From CAYUPY01 sp964446595 (lineage in GTDB: Bacteria; Patescibacteriota; Dojkabacteria; J137; JAEUSD01): DNA of 30,610 nucleotides. The stretch spans positions 1-30,610 of the forward strand of contig CAYUPY010000008.1 in the NCBI GenBank assembly GCA_964446595.1. Direction: 5' to 3'. This document shows, piece by piece, positions 15,010-22,881 of this stretch (within the stretch, counting starts at the first letter, position 1; each line of letters begins with the position of its first letter). The notes beneath the pieces are model-generated. The model was given only the letters and a program-made list of their open reading frames with translations. It did no database searches and had not been told where the DNA came from. A program made the translations under genes and the position numbers.

Positions 15010-15918
15010 ATGAGAACTAGCTTGAATCAAAGCAAAAAATTTCCAGGGCAAATTTTGGTGATCACATTACTTGCCTTAGTTATCATTTCGATCATCATAG
15101 TTGGGTTATTTAATTTAACTACTCGTGATGTACAACAAACTGTAGCAAATAGAGAGTATGAGAGACTTTACAATGCTGCAGAGTCCAAGATTTTTGAGTT
15201 AGTCGATGAATTTGGAAGCTATACAGATGTCGATTTACCTTCATTGATTGAGCCCTCCTCTCCTTCTGAACTTAGGAATATAGGCACAGATTGCGTAACT
15301 ATTGATCCAAGTCAGATTAATTGTGATTTTACTGAGGGAACAACTTTAGTAAGTATGGAAGTTGATGATACGGATGAAATCATTGATTTCGAATTAGGGA
15401 AAGATGACTCACTTACACTTAATTTAAGTGGTTATCGCGGAGATATTGAATTTAACGTTTCCTCGGGCTCAGCACTTGAATTTAGTTTAGTATATACTTT
15501 ATCTGGCGAACCGTACGTGATCAATGATTATTTCGATCTTGATGGAGTTTTCGATAGTAATGGAGGTGATCCACTTTCGGATCCAAATGGTACACACGCG
15601 TTTAGCTTTTTACCTGTAGCAGGAACCTCTAATTATCGTTTTACGATCGGTAATATTGCTGGCTTACCGCTAAGCGCAAGACCAGAGTTCATAACCCTTA
15701 CTGGAAGACGAGATAGTGAAGGTATTGCGTTACTCGATGTAAGTGGGAACGCCGGTTTTCCTAATCAAATTAGAAGATTAACAACTATAAGTTATGATCA
15801 GGCGACTCAGACTAATGTTGTGGCACGAGTAGTGACACAGATACCATTGGCACCGCAACAATTATCTTTGTTTAATTATGTGTTGTTAACTCCTGATACT
15901 GTAACAAAGACACTTTAA
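15010..15918 (+). CDS. PilX-like pilus assembly protein
   Basis: A 302-aa protein with one N-terminal membrane helix (about 14-35) preceded by KKFPGQILVITLLALVI, the pattern of PilX N-terminal domains (a GxxLVxxLxxL run). There is no Glu at position 5 of a mature pilin, so it may be a GspK/PilX-type tip subunit or remain anchored. After the helix comes TTRDVQQTVANREYERLYNAAESK, a helical stretch also typical of PilX. The rest is predicted beta-rich and acidic, probably outside the cell. A TACAAT lies five bases before the ATG (14999-15004), compatible with a separate leaderless transcript inside the pilus locus. Confidence 0.65.
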   Translation: MRTSLNQSKKFPGQILVITLLALVIISIIIVGLFNLTTRDVQQTVANREYERLYNAAESKIFELVDEFGSYTDVDLPSLIEPSSPSELRNIGTDCVTIDPSQINCDFTEGTTLVSMEVDDTDEIIDFELGKDDSLTLNLSGYRGDIEFNVSSGSALEFSLVYTLSGEPYVINDYFDLDGVFDSNGGDPLSDPNGTHAFSFLPVAGTSNYRFTIGNIAGLPLSARPEFITLTGRRDSEGIALLDVSGNAGFPNQIRRLTTISYDQATQTNVVARVVTQIPLAPQQLSLFNYVLLTPDTVTKTL

Positions 15919-15938
15919 ATTAGTAGACACTGTCCAAT

Positions 15939-16991
15939 ATGGCTACAAACATACCAGATTTCTTTGGGTTAGATATAGGCCACAATATTATCCGCATTGC
16001 TGAACTGAAGCGTTTTAACGATACTCGTATTGAGTTACGCAATTTAACAAGCATGTCTGTGAATGAAGATATTCTTGAGGATGCTTCCGAAATAGCAATG
16101 AAAAATCTTGCGGAAAGCGTAAAAGAACTTAAGAAACAGGCAGGAATAAACGTTAACCGTTGTGTAATCGGAATACCTGAGGCTCCCATATTTTCGCGCT
16201 TGATTACCTTACCCAAAGCAGCTGATGCAAACCTAGATGAAGCTGTAAGTTGGGAATTGAAACCCCTTATTCCTGTCGATATTTCAGAGGTGGATATTGC
16301 ATTCATTGATGTTGATGAAAAGGTAGTTAATGAACAACCTTTTTTGGATATTTTTGCTGTAGCTGCTCCCAAAACTTTGACAGAGAGATATAAAAAGCTG
16401 GCAAAGCTTGCAGGTATTGAGTTGCTAGCAATCGAAACCAAAGCTTTGGCTGTTACTCGTGTTGTCGATTTTAACTATGGGGCAGAAGCAGACAATATAA
16501 TGATATTCCAATTCGATTCGTTAACTACCGACTTAGTTTTAGCTAAGGATGGGATTCCTGTTTTTACTCAAAGCGTAAGCACAGGGGCCGATTCGCTTAC
16601 TAAGTCAATCGCTGCTGACTATGGGATAGACGAACAACAGGCCCAACAATATCGTGATACTTTCGGACTAGACCCTAATAAGGGCGAAGGTAAGATTGCG
16701 CGGTCGTTGGATCCGATTATGCAAATATTAGTGAATGAGTTAAACAGGACTTTAACTTATTTTAGAGAAAAACTAGGTGAGGCTGGAGGAGCTTCAAAGA
16801 TATATATATGTGGAGAGGCAGCATCATTACCAGGTCTGCCAGCATATATTACGGAAAAAGTTGGAATGCCTACTACTCTAGTTGACCCAGTCGCCAATAT
16901 AAAAGTTACTAGCAAAGCTCGTTCAAGTTTGGACCAGTTAGAGGCAACCGCCTTCGCTACAGCTATTGGTTTAGGTATTAAGGATAGGTAA
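15939..16991 (+). CDS. pilM: Type IV pilus assembly ATPase-fold protein PilM
   Basis: Cytoplasmic actin-like protein (350 aa) of the PilM family, which binds the N-terminal tail of PilN. The phosphate-1 segment FFGLDIGHNIIRIAEL (8-23) and the C-terminal CGEAASLPGLPAYI are characteristic, and the SHS2 insertion CVIGIPEAPIFSRLI is present. Length is normal. pilN starts two bases after the pilM stop, and pilM lies 20 bp after the PilX-like gene. Confidence 0.93.
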   Translation: MATNIPDFFGLDIGHNIIRIAELKRFNDTRIELRNLTSMSVNEDILEDASEIAMKNLAESVKELKKQAGINVNRCVIGIPEAPIFSRLITLPKAADANLDEAVSWELKPLIPVDISEVDIAFIDVDEKVVNEQPFLDIFAVAAPKTLTERYKKLAKLAGIELLAIETKALAVTRVVDFNYGAEADNIMIFQFDSLTTDLVLAKDGIPVFTQSVSTGADSLTKSIAADYGIDEQQAQQYRDTFGLDPNKGEGKIARSLDPIMQILVNELNRTLTYFREKLGEAGGASKIYICGEAASLPGLPAYITEKVGMPTTLVDPVANIKVTSKARSSLDQLEATAFATAIGLGIKDR

Positions 16992-16993
16992 GA

Positions 16994-17566
16994 ATGGCAC
17001 GTAATTCCAAAACTAAACGTATGTTTGAGTTTAACCTGCTGCCTCCAAAGTCACAGGTGCAAATTCAGATTGAAAGAGAAAGAGATGATTCACTTATTTA
17101 TTCTATAGTACTGGTTTTCTTTGGATTACTTGTTTATTTTTTGCTTATTTTGGCAGATACGCAGCTAATTAGGCCCAGAGTTGATGTAGCAAAGGACGCC
17201 AGAATTGAGAGACAGAATCAAATTGGTAATTACGATGAGGTAAGAGCGCTAAACGGCGAGTTGTTTATTAAGACTACAACTTTAGAGGCAATTTTGGAGA
17301 GAGATTTGGCTGCACAGGAGATTTTTAGAGTGGCTGACGAAATAAGTGGTATTGATGCTAATGTCGGTGTGATCAGCTATGCGCGTGAACAGTCAGGTGT
17401 GTTTGTTTTTGATTTTGTGACTGATAGCTTAGATAAAGTTGCCTTATTAATTGAGGGTGCGAAGGATGTAGAAGGAGTGAGTGATGTATACTTGCGCTCT
17501 GTTCAGGTTTTGGATGCAACAGGGAGGATTAGAGTCTCAACGGAGTTAAATATTGCAAATGTCTGA
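16994..17566 (+). CDS. pilN: Type IV pilus alignment protein PilN
   Basis: Bitopic membrane protein (190 aa). The cytoplasmic tail has FNLLPPKS (13-20), the motif by which PilN docks on PilM. A membrane helix spans about 34-54, followed by an extracytoplasmic coil and a ferredoxin-like fold. The gene ends in TGA, showing TGA is a stop in this genome, and overlaps the pilO ATG by 8 bp (ATGTCTGA), an arrangement favouring translational coupling. AGG motifs a few bases before the ATG make this one of the few genes with a hint of a ribosome-binding site. Confidence 0.9.
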   Translation: MARNSKTKRMFEFNLLPPKSQVQIQIERERDDSLIYSIVLVFFGLLVYFLLILADTQLIRPRVDVAKDARIERQNQIGNYDEVRALNGELFIKTTTLEAILERDLAAQEIFRVADEISGIDANVGVISYAREQSGVFVFDFVTDSLDKVALLIEGAKDVEGVSDVYLRSVQVLDATGRIRVSTELNIANV

Positions 17567-18443
17567 TAGTACTCAAAAACCACAATCAAATAAAGATACA
17601 ACTACTCCAACTGATCCAACGATAGCTAAAGCTAAGGCTGCAGAATTAGCGGCCAGTCAAATTCAGAAAGATAAAGAGGGTTTGCAAGAAGAGACTAAAA
17701 AAATTAACCTTAGCTGGCAGCGTTTATTACAGCTCTATGCACTACCTTTGGCCATAATAATTGTATTTGCGGGGATTATTTTTGCACTTATAATCCCCAC
17801 AATATACAGTATCTTTGGAAAACTAGAGGAAGTTAATGATATTACTGCCCAAGTTGAAGCCTTGGATACAACTATTAGCAATTACGAACAGTTACGCTCC
17901 AGGAGGCAAATTATTTCGGAAGAGCTCGCTTCGATAGACTCTGTAATTCCGGAAGACATTTCAAGCGTTGTCGATTTTAGCGGCAGGATTAGAAGGATTG
18001 CTAGAGACCAATTTAACCTAAATGTAACACAGGCAGAAAATTCAGAAGTTATTTTGACTTCTGCTGTTGATGAAAACGAAGCTGCACAAAATCCAGCTGC
18101 CACTCAGGCACTAGCAATTATTGAGCTGCCAGCTAATCTTTCCATGGTGGGTTCTCTTAATAACATTCAGCAGTTTATTTCGGCTATCCAACAAACCAAT
18201 GATTTCATTATTATTGGTGAGATGAAGCTTGTGGCAGTTGTAGATACTAGTAGACAGCCTATTTCCCAGTTAGACCAAGGCGAATGGCGCCTAGATATTA
18301 CCTTAATAAAATATCTATTCCCAGTGCCCAACGCTCAGAATAACCTTCAGGAAATTTATTCACAGGTACCACCTACAGTTGAGATTAAACAGGAAGTACT
18401 AGAGTTTATTCAAAATAAATCAGCTACTAGTCAACAATTTTAA
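17559..18443 (+). CDS. pilO: Type IV pilus alignment protein PilO
   Basis: Bitopic membrane protein (294 aa). A polar Thr/Lys/Glu-rich cytoplasmic region (1-55) leads into one membrane helix (about 60-83), a coiled coil (about 86-130) and a C-terminal extracytoplasmic domain. It is placed directly after pilN with overlapping codons. The ATG at 17559 is chosen; a TTG two codons upstream is possible. Its cytoplasmic tail is longer than is usual for PilO. Its 3' end overlaps that of khpA on the other strand by 17 bp. PilP and PilQ do not follow, as expected for a cell without an outer membrane. Confidence 0.87.
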   Translation: MSDSTQKPQSNKDTTTPTDPTIAKAKAAELAASQIQKDKEGLQEETKKINLSWQRLLQLYALPLAIIIVFAGIIFALIIPTIYSIFGKLEEVNDITAQVEALDTTISNYEQLRSRRQIISEELASIDSVIPEDISSVVDFSGRIRRIARDQFNLNVTQAENSEVILTSAVDENEAAQNPAATQALAIIELPANLSMVGSLNNIQQFISAIQQTNDFIIIGEMKLVAVVDTSRQPISQLDQGEWRLDITLIKYLFPVPNAQNNLQEIYSQVPPTVEIKQEVLEFIQNKSATSQQF

Positions 18444-18660
18444 GGTATACGCGTTGGTTATTATCGCGCCTAGCCAAGATGTTAACAACATTACGTAAAG
18501 CTTTTATGTTGCTGCCGCCTTTCCCTATTACGCGTCCGCGGTATTCTTCTGGGATAGTAAGTTCGAAGGTAACTCCTTGTTCATCCTCTTTTTGAGCTAC
18601 GCTGACCATAGCTCCTTCTGGTAATGAATTTTCCAGAATGAAGATGATAAGTTCTTTCAT
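18427..18660 (-). CDS. khpA: KH-domain RNA-binding protein KhpA
   Basis: Single KH domain (77 aa) with the GxxG loop GKGG (46-49) in RVIGKGGSNIKALRNVV. The KhpA family binds RNA and has been linked to growth and division control in Gram-positive bacteria. It is the last gene of the rsmD-rpmF-nusB-rnc-rpsP-khpA run; rpsP and khpA are neighbours in many bacteria. Only 16 bp separate it from rpsP. Confidence 0.9.
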   Translation of the reverse strand: MKELIIFILENSLPEGAMVSVAQKEDEQGVTFELTIPEEYRGRVIGKGGSNIKALRNVVNILARRDNNQRVYLKIVD

Positions 18661-18676
18661 GGTTTAATAACTGTTA

Positions 18677-19033
18677 TTAAGCAGCTGCCTCAGTCTTATT
18701 CTCTTTAGCTTCCTCTACTTTTGCAGCTTTAGCCTCTGCTCTTTCCTGGGATTTTCTTCCAGGTTCCTTTTTGTAAGTTTTCTTATTACCTTTTTCAGCT
18801 TCTAAGATCCCAACTTTAATAAGAAGGTTCTTAACAGTATTGGATGGTTGAGCTCCGATTGATAACCATTTTTTGGCTTTTTCGCCATCAATCTGGACTT
18901 CTTTACTATGGGGTGAGTAATGCCCCAAGTAATCCAATGCTTTGCTGTCTCTTGCTTTGTTGCTGTCTATAGCAATTACACGGAAAGAACTGCTATTTTT
19001 GCGTCCTGTTCGTGTTAATCGTAATTTAACCAT
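18677..19033 (-). CDS. rpsP: 30S ribosomal protein S16
   Basis: Small-subunit ribosomal protein (118 aa). The N-terminal fold is typical: VKLRLTRTGRKNSSSFRVI, then RDSKALDYLGHYSP and KKWLSIGAQPSNTVKNLL. The C-terminal 40 residues are a Lys/Glu/Ala-rich tail beyond the normal core of about 80. GGAG stands ten bases before the ATG, so this highly expressed gene may have a weak, widely spaced Shine-Dalgarno sequence, unlike most others here. Confidence 0.96.
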   Translation of the reverse strand: MVKLRLTRTGRKNSSSFRVIAIDSNKARDSKALDYLGHYSPHSKEVQIDGEKAKKWLSIGAQPSNTVKNLLIKVGILEAEKGNKKTYKKEPGRKSQERAEAKAAKVEEAKENKTEAAA

Positions 19034-19080
19034 ATTTTAAAAACTCCAATAAACTGTGGTGATTTTAGCAGAGATAGTGC

Positions 19081-19845
19081 TTATACACCAGTAGATAATT
19101 GTGTTGTTGAATATTTTTTTACCTGAATTTGCCAGTTATCTAGTGCAAAATTCGCGGCGTTTTGTTCTGCTTCTTGTTTACTTTTTCCTTTTCCTTGTCC
19201 AAATTGGAAATTATCTACAACTACAGCCATAGTAAATACCTTGTCATGGTCAGGACCCTCTTCTGTTATTAATTCATAGCTGGGAGTATGTTTTAGTTGC
19301 TCTTGGGCTATTTCTTGTAGCTTTGATTTAGGATCAATATCTAGGCGTTTCTCTACAATTTCTTGGGTTTTAGGTAGTAGGATTCTTTGCAGGAAAATGC
19401 GACAAGTATCTAAGCCTTTATCTAGGTACATTGCACCCAAAACTGATTCAAAAGTATTGGCTAAAATATACTGCCGGTCGCGACCGCCAGTGGCCTCCTC
19501 TCCTCTACTCATCAAGATGTATTTGCCATAATTAAGCTGTTTGGCTTCCAAGGCAAGGCTTTCGGTGCGTACTAAAGCAGCCCTAAAGCTAGTAAGTTCA
19601 CCTTCAGGGCGTTCTGGGTAGCGTTCGTATAGAAATTCTGTGGTTACTAGTTCTAGTACGGCATCACCTAAAAATTCTAGTCTTTCATTATGGTATAAAT
19701 TTTTATCTGAAGACTCATTTAGATATGAACGATGTGTAAGAGCTTCCTGTAGCAGACTGTGATCCTCAAAATCCACGCCAATTTCAGCCATGAACTCATT
19801 TAATTGTTCAGCTAGTGGTTGTTGGGTGTCGTTAGTAGTATTCAT
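19081..19845 (-). CDS. rnc: Ribonuclease III
   Basis: Double-strand-specific endoribonuclease (254 aa) for rRNA and mRNA processing. The signature NERLEFLGD (53-61) gives the metal-binding E57 and D61. The second cluster reads LANTFESVLGAMYLD (128-142). Its E133 matches the conserved catalytic Glu, but N130 stands where E. coli has the Mg2+ ligand Asp114. The double-stranded RNA-binding domain covers about 171-238 and looks intact, ending in KSKQEAEQNAANFAL. Asn at this position seems to occur in some other bacterial RNases III, so activity is likely kept. It overlaps nusB by 4 bp (ATGA). Confidence 0.94.
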   Translation of the reverse strand: MNTTNDTQQPLAEQLNEFMAEIGVDFEDHSLLQEALTHRSYLNESSDKNLYHNERLEFLGDAVLELVTTEFLYERYPERPEGELTSFRAALVRTESLALEAKQLNYGKYILMSRGEEATGGRDRQYILANTFESVLGAMYLDKGLDTCRIFLQRILLPKTQEIVEKRLDIDPKSKLQEIAQEQLKHTPSYELITEEGPDHDKVFTMAVVVDNFQFGQGKGKSKQEAEQNAANFALDNWQIQVKKYSTTQLSTGV

Positions 19846-20285
19846 TTCTTTAGTTGGGTTACTAGGCTTTTATGCTGATCATTTAATAGAGAGGCTAAAA
19901 CACCATTTACAAATGGTCCTGTGTTCTCACCTCCAAACTCTTTGGCTAACTCTATCATTTCGTTTATTACAACTTTGTGGGGTGTAAGTTCAGAAATAAA
20001 AGCCTCCCAGATACCCATTCTAAGCAAAGTAATGTCAACTGGAGCGATTTGTTCAAGAGGCCATGCAGGTGCTAATTTTTGGATAACAGGGTCAATATTT
20101 TGCTGTGAGGAAATAACACCGTCAACAATTTTTTGATACAACTGTTGATCATACACTTCAACATCCAGTTCTTGTAATAGATCTGATAGATCCACATAGG
20201 TTTGTCCTGTGGCTAAGTTTGCAAATAGATTCTGTAGTGCCAGTGCGCGTGCAACATGGCGGGGATCATGATTTTTTCTGCTCAT
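19842..20285 (-). CDS. nusB: Transcription antitermination factor NusB
   Basis: All-helical RNA-binding factor (147 aa) that works with NusE (S10) in rRNA antitermination. It matches the family at HVARALALQNLFA, ITLLRMGIWEAF and GPFVNGVLASLL; the expected VINEMIELAKEFG segment is also present. Its stop overlaps the rnc start, so the two are probably coupled. A -10-like TATCAT ends five bases before its ATG, fitting a leaderless transcript that starts inside the rpmF-nusB gap. Confidence 0.92.
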   Translation of the reverse strand: MSRKNHDPRHVARALALQNLFANLATGQTYVDLSDLLQELDVEVYDQQLYQKIVDGVISSQQNIDPVIQKLAPAWPLEQIAPVDITLLRMGIWEAFISELTPHKVVINEMIELAKEFGGENTGPFVNGVLASLLNDQHKSLVTQLKK

Positions 20286-20303
20286 GAAATATGATAGCCT
20301 AAA

Positions 20304-20513
20304 TTAGGCTCCTTTAGCCACTTTGTTTTTTTCTGGAAGGAACTGAACACCATCTCTTTCGCGAACTGGAGAATCTGGTGTAATCAGGTGTCTTACAACT
20401 TTACGCTTACCTTTTTTTGCCATAGATGGCGTCTCTGTAAACTGGTAGTCTGGTTGACTACGACGAGTACGTTGTTTTTGTTTTGCTCTTTTCTTTTTTG
20501 GTAATCCTGCCAT
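20304..20513 (-). CDS. rpmF: 50S ribosomal protein L32, zinc-free form
   Basis: Large-subunit ribosomal protein (69 aa). The basic N-terminus MAGLPKKKRAKQKQRTRRS is L32-like, and the rest keeps the short two-strand layout (KGKRKVVRHLITPDSPVRER). The four zinc-ribbon cysteines of standard L32 are all missing. It lies between rsmD and nusB. In many bacteria rpmF sits near housekeeping genes of this type. Identity rests on the N-terminus and length, so it is slightly less certain than the other ribosomal protein. Confidence 0.82.
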   Translation of the reverse strand: MAGLPKKKRAKQKQRTRRSQPDYQFTETPSMAKKGKRKVVRHLITPDSPVRERDGVQFLPEKNKVAKGA

Positions 20514-20537
20514 GAAATTCTTTTAAACTTGTGGATT

Positions 20538-21104
20538 TTACTGCATTTGCCTTAAAAAGTAAACAATACTTTCTCCATATACTTCTGTATGCACAGGATT
20601 TTCAACAAAGGTTTGGGGTTTGTTAGCAGGTACCCTATAAATAAGTAACCCTTCTTCAGTAAGTAATTGTCTAGTTTCACTGTGTTTAAATTTTTCGGCA
20701 ATTGGGAAAGGAGGGTCCGCGAAAATTAAATCGAATCTTTTTTCCCCGATTGAACTAAAAAACTTTTCGACATACATTCTTTTTACTTCCGCTGTAGGCA
20801 TGGGAATAAGTGCTGATAAGTTTAAAGTAATCAGCTCTGCAGCTTGCTCATCAGCCTCCACGAAGACACATGAACTGGCTCCCCTACTAAGTGCTTCAAT
20901 TCCAAGGTTGCCTGCCCCAGCGTATAAATCTAAGACATTGGCATTAGGAATAAACTCCGAGATTAGGTCGAAAACCGATTGTTTGATACGATCTGTCATC
21001 GGTCTGGCGCTTGCTGGGACCCTAAGACGGTAATTTTTGTACTTTCCGCTAATAATTCTGGGTGATTTTGTAGATTTCACACCTAATTTTACTAGAAAAG
21101 TCAT
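20538..21104 (-). CDS. rsmD: 16S rRNA (guanine-N2)-methyltransferase RsmD
   Basis: SAM-dependent methyltransferase (188 aa) that modifies G966 (E. coli numbering) of 16S rRNA. Present are RIISGKYKNYRLRVP (16-30), RPMTDRIKQSVFDLI (34-48), the SAM site DLYAGAGNLG (59-68) and the catalytic DPPF (130-133). First gene of the minus-strand information-processing run. Its start faces that of a small membrane protein gene only 22 bp away, so their promoters must overlap. Confidence 0.94.
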   Translation of the reverse strand: MTFLVKLGVKSTKSPRIISGKYKNYRLRVPASARPMTDRIKQSVFDLISEFIPNANVLDLYAGAGNLGIEALSRGASSCVFVEADEQAAELITLNLSALIPMPTAEVKRMYVEKFFSSIGEKRFDLIFADPPFPIAEKFKHSETRQLLTEEGLLIYRVPANKPQTFVENPVHTEVYGESIVYFLRQMQ

Positions 21105-21126
21105 TTTATTTCCGTTAAATTGAAGT

Positions 21127-21531
21127 ATGAAAGTTTTTCAACGTCTATTAAACAAAATTACTGACAGTAGAGAGTATATTTGGTTAGCAAAATTTCATAT
21201 TGTGGCCGTAATGCTCGGTATTGTAGGTCTGTTAACAAGCATACTGATTTTGTTAATTATGAAAGGTAGCGGTGTAGAAAGCGCTTTATTGGGAGTTATT
21301 GGGGAGATGAGCTTGCTTTTTGGCTTTGAGTTGAGCGTACTTGGCTTCGGGGCTCTAGCAGCTAGGGCTATCTTAGTTAGAGAGGTTTCTTTTGTGTCTG
21401 GCCATTTAGATAACCCTAAGTTCTTCTATGATGGAAGAGCACTTTTTGTAGGTATTTTTTTGGCAGCCGTCTGCTTAATATCTCAAATACTAATTACCTT
21501 TCTTATTGCTGATATTCTCACGCTCTACTAA
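21127..21531 (+). CDS. Small membrane protein, unknown function
   Basis: A 134-aa protein with three predicted membrane helices (about 24-46, 55-80 and 106-130) and a basic amphipathic N-terminus. A soluble loop FVSGHLDNPKFFYDGR lies between helices two and three. I recognise no family. TAAATT ends five bases before the ATG, again suggesting a leaderless start. The last 42 bp overlap the 3' end of the SPOUT methyltransferase gene on the other strand, which adds weight to the idea that both frames are real and packed tightly. Confidence 0.75.
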   Translation: MKVFQRLLNKITDSREYIWLAKFHIVAVMLGIVGLLTSILILLIMKGSGVESALLGVIGEMSLLFGFELSVLGFGALAARAILVREVSFVSGHLDNPKFFYDGRALFVGIFLAAVCLISQILITFLIADILTLY

Positions 21532-21966
21532 AAAGTAGGCAAGTATTCCCACGGTAGTAGCTATATTTAACGACTGCTTGTTGCCTAGCATTGGTAACTC
21601 TATTGTACCGTCAACAACCTCAAGTGCAGGTAAGGATACCCCGCTAATTTCATGTCCGAATACCAATGCAACCTTATCCGGGTAGTCTTTCCGGTAATAG
21701 ATCTCTGCGCTAGTAGTTTGTTCTACCGCAAAGACTGAGAAGCCTTGTTGTTGTAAATTTTCTATTACTTCTACTGTGCTTAATTGATGCTCCCAATCTA
21801 TGTAATTTTCCGCTCCTATGGCCGTCTTCTGTACTTTAGGATGATTGGCGTCGGGTGTAATTCCACAAAGGTAGAGCTTATTAATGCCTGCTCCATCACA
21901 TGTGCGCATAATGGCACCTACGTTTAGTGCAGAACGTATGTTGTCTAGAATGATTACCTTTTTCAT
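21490..21966 (-). CDS. SpoU/TrmH-family RNA methyltransferase
   Basis: SPOUT-class SAM-dependent RNA 2'-O-methyltransferase (158 aa). All three family motifs are seen: NIRSALNVGAIMRT (9-22), LVFGHEISGVS (101-111) and IELPMLGNKQSLNIATTVGI (122-141), which form the knotted SAM site. The short length, without an N-terminal substrate-binding domain, is like TrmL or minimal SpoU proteins. The RNA target cannot be told from sequence. Its start follows the uppP stop by only three bases. Confidence 0.9.
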   Translation of the reverse strand: MKKVIILDNIRSALNVGAIMRTCDGAGINKLYLCGITPDANHPKVQKTAIGAENYIDWEHQLSTVEVIENLQQQGFSVFAVEQTTSAEIYYRKDYPDKVALVFGHEISGVSLPALEVVDGTIELPMLGNKQSLNIATTVGILAYFLVERENISNKKGN

Positions 21967-21969
21967 TAT

Positions 21970-22854
21970 CTAGAACTGTCCAAAAAGGAGGTATGCAGCC
22001 ACAATGGCAAAGATGATTCTGTATATACCGAATGCTTTTAAACCATGCTTAGCCAGATATTTAAGTAGATAATTAATCGCTAATAAACCAGAAGCGAAAG
22101 AAGTCACCAGAATTATAACTGCGTTAATTAGTTCTGCTTGTAGATCACTTCCTTGCAATTCAAGTAACTCCACTACTCCTAATATACTCGTAGCAGAAAT
22201 AAGAGGTATGCTAATCAGAAAAGAAAATTTAGCCGCCTCTACTCTACTAAGGCCAGCTGTTTGACCGATAATCAAGCTAATTCCAGAACGGGAAATACCC
22301 CTTACGAAAGCTATGGCTTGCGAAGCCCCGATGATTAAGGCTTTGGGCCAATTTAGTTTCTCAAATTCTGCAATCTTTTTGCTCTTTTTGTGCTTAAAGA
22401 AGGCATCATGACCGATAAAGACTACTCCTAATGCGGCCATGGCTACTAGTGTGACGATTTGACTCAGTTCGCCAAACTCACCACTATCATAAAATCTTTC
22501 AACAACCTGGCTAGCCAAAAGCCCTAACAGACCAGCAGGGATAGTTGCTATTAAAATAAGCTTTACTATTCTTAAATCGTGGAGTGTATCCGCTGAAAGT
22601 GCCTGTCCTCCTGAGGTTATTAAAAGTATTACACTTCTTAGGTATTGCCATAATTCTTGGCGGAAGTAATATATGAGTGCTAATAATGTGCCAAAATGCG
22701 CAAACAGAATGATAATCACGCTTGGCTTTTCCCAGCCCAACAATGAAGGGACTATTTCTAAATGACCAGAGCTGGAGACGGGGATAAATTCTGTGGCTCC
22801 TTGAATGATTCCAATAATTATTAACTCAAGTAGCTTTGCGATTGAAAATTCCAT
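21970..22854 (-). CDS. uppP: Undecaprenyl-diphosphatase UppP (BacA)
   Basis: Polytopic membrane phosphatase (294 aa) that recycles undecaprenyl pyrophosphate, the lipid carrier of peptidoglycan synthesis. The first signature is QGATEFIPVSSSGHLEIVP (18-36), containing catalytic E22 and H31. The second is VRGISRSGISLIIGQTAGLS, containing the phosphate-binding Arg. About eight helices are predicted. A perfect TATAAT (22866-22861) ends six bases before the ATG, so the mRNA probably begins at the start codon. recG ends 27 bp upstream. Confidence 0.95.
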   Translation of the reverse strand: MEFSIAKLLELIIIGIIQGATEFIPVSSSGHLEIVPSLLGWEKPSVIIILFAHFGTLLALIYYFRQELWQYLRSVILLITSGGQALSADTLHDLRIVKLILIATIPAGLLGLLASQVVERFYDSGEFGELSQIVTLVAMAALGVVFIGHDAFFKHKKSKKIAEFEKLNWPKALIIGASQAIAFVRGISRSGISLIIGQTAGLSRVEAAKFSFLISIPLISATSILGVVELLELQGSDLQAELINAVIILVTSFASGLLAINYLLKYLAKHGLKAFGIYRIIFAIVAAYLLFGQF

Positions 22855-22860
22855 AGCGCG

Positions 22861-22866
22861 ATTATA
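22861..22866 (-). promoter_or_regulatory. -10 element of uppP, leaderless spacing
   Basis: TATAAT on the minus strand, followed by CGCGCT and then the uppP ATG at 22854. With a normal -10 to start distance, the first transcribed base is the A of ATG. The -35 region would lie in the last codons of recG and has no clear consensus. Confidence 0.6.
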
Positions 22867-22881
22867 ACCGAAAAATAAGTC

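Noticed and set aside
17559..17566. Recoding of TGA as an amino acid
   Set aside because: pilN ends at TGA exactly where pilO begins, with normal family length, so TGA is a stop here.
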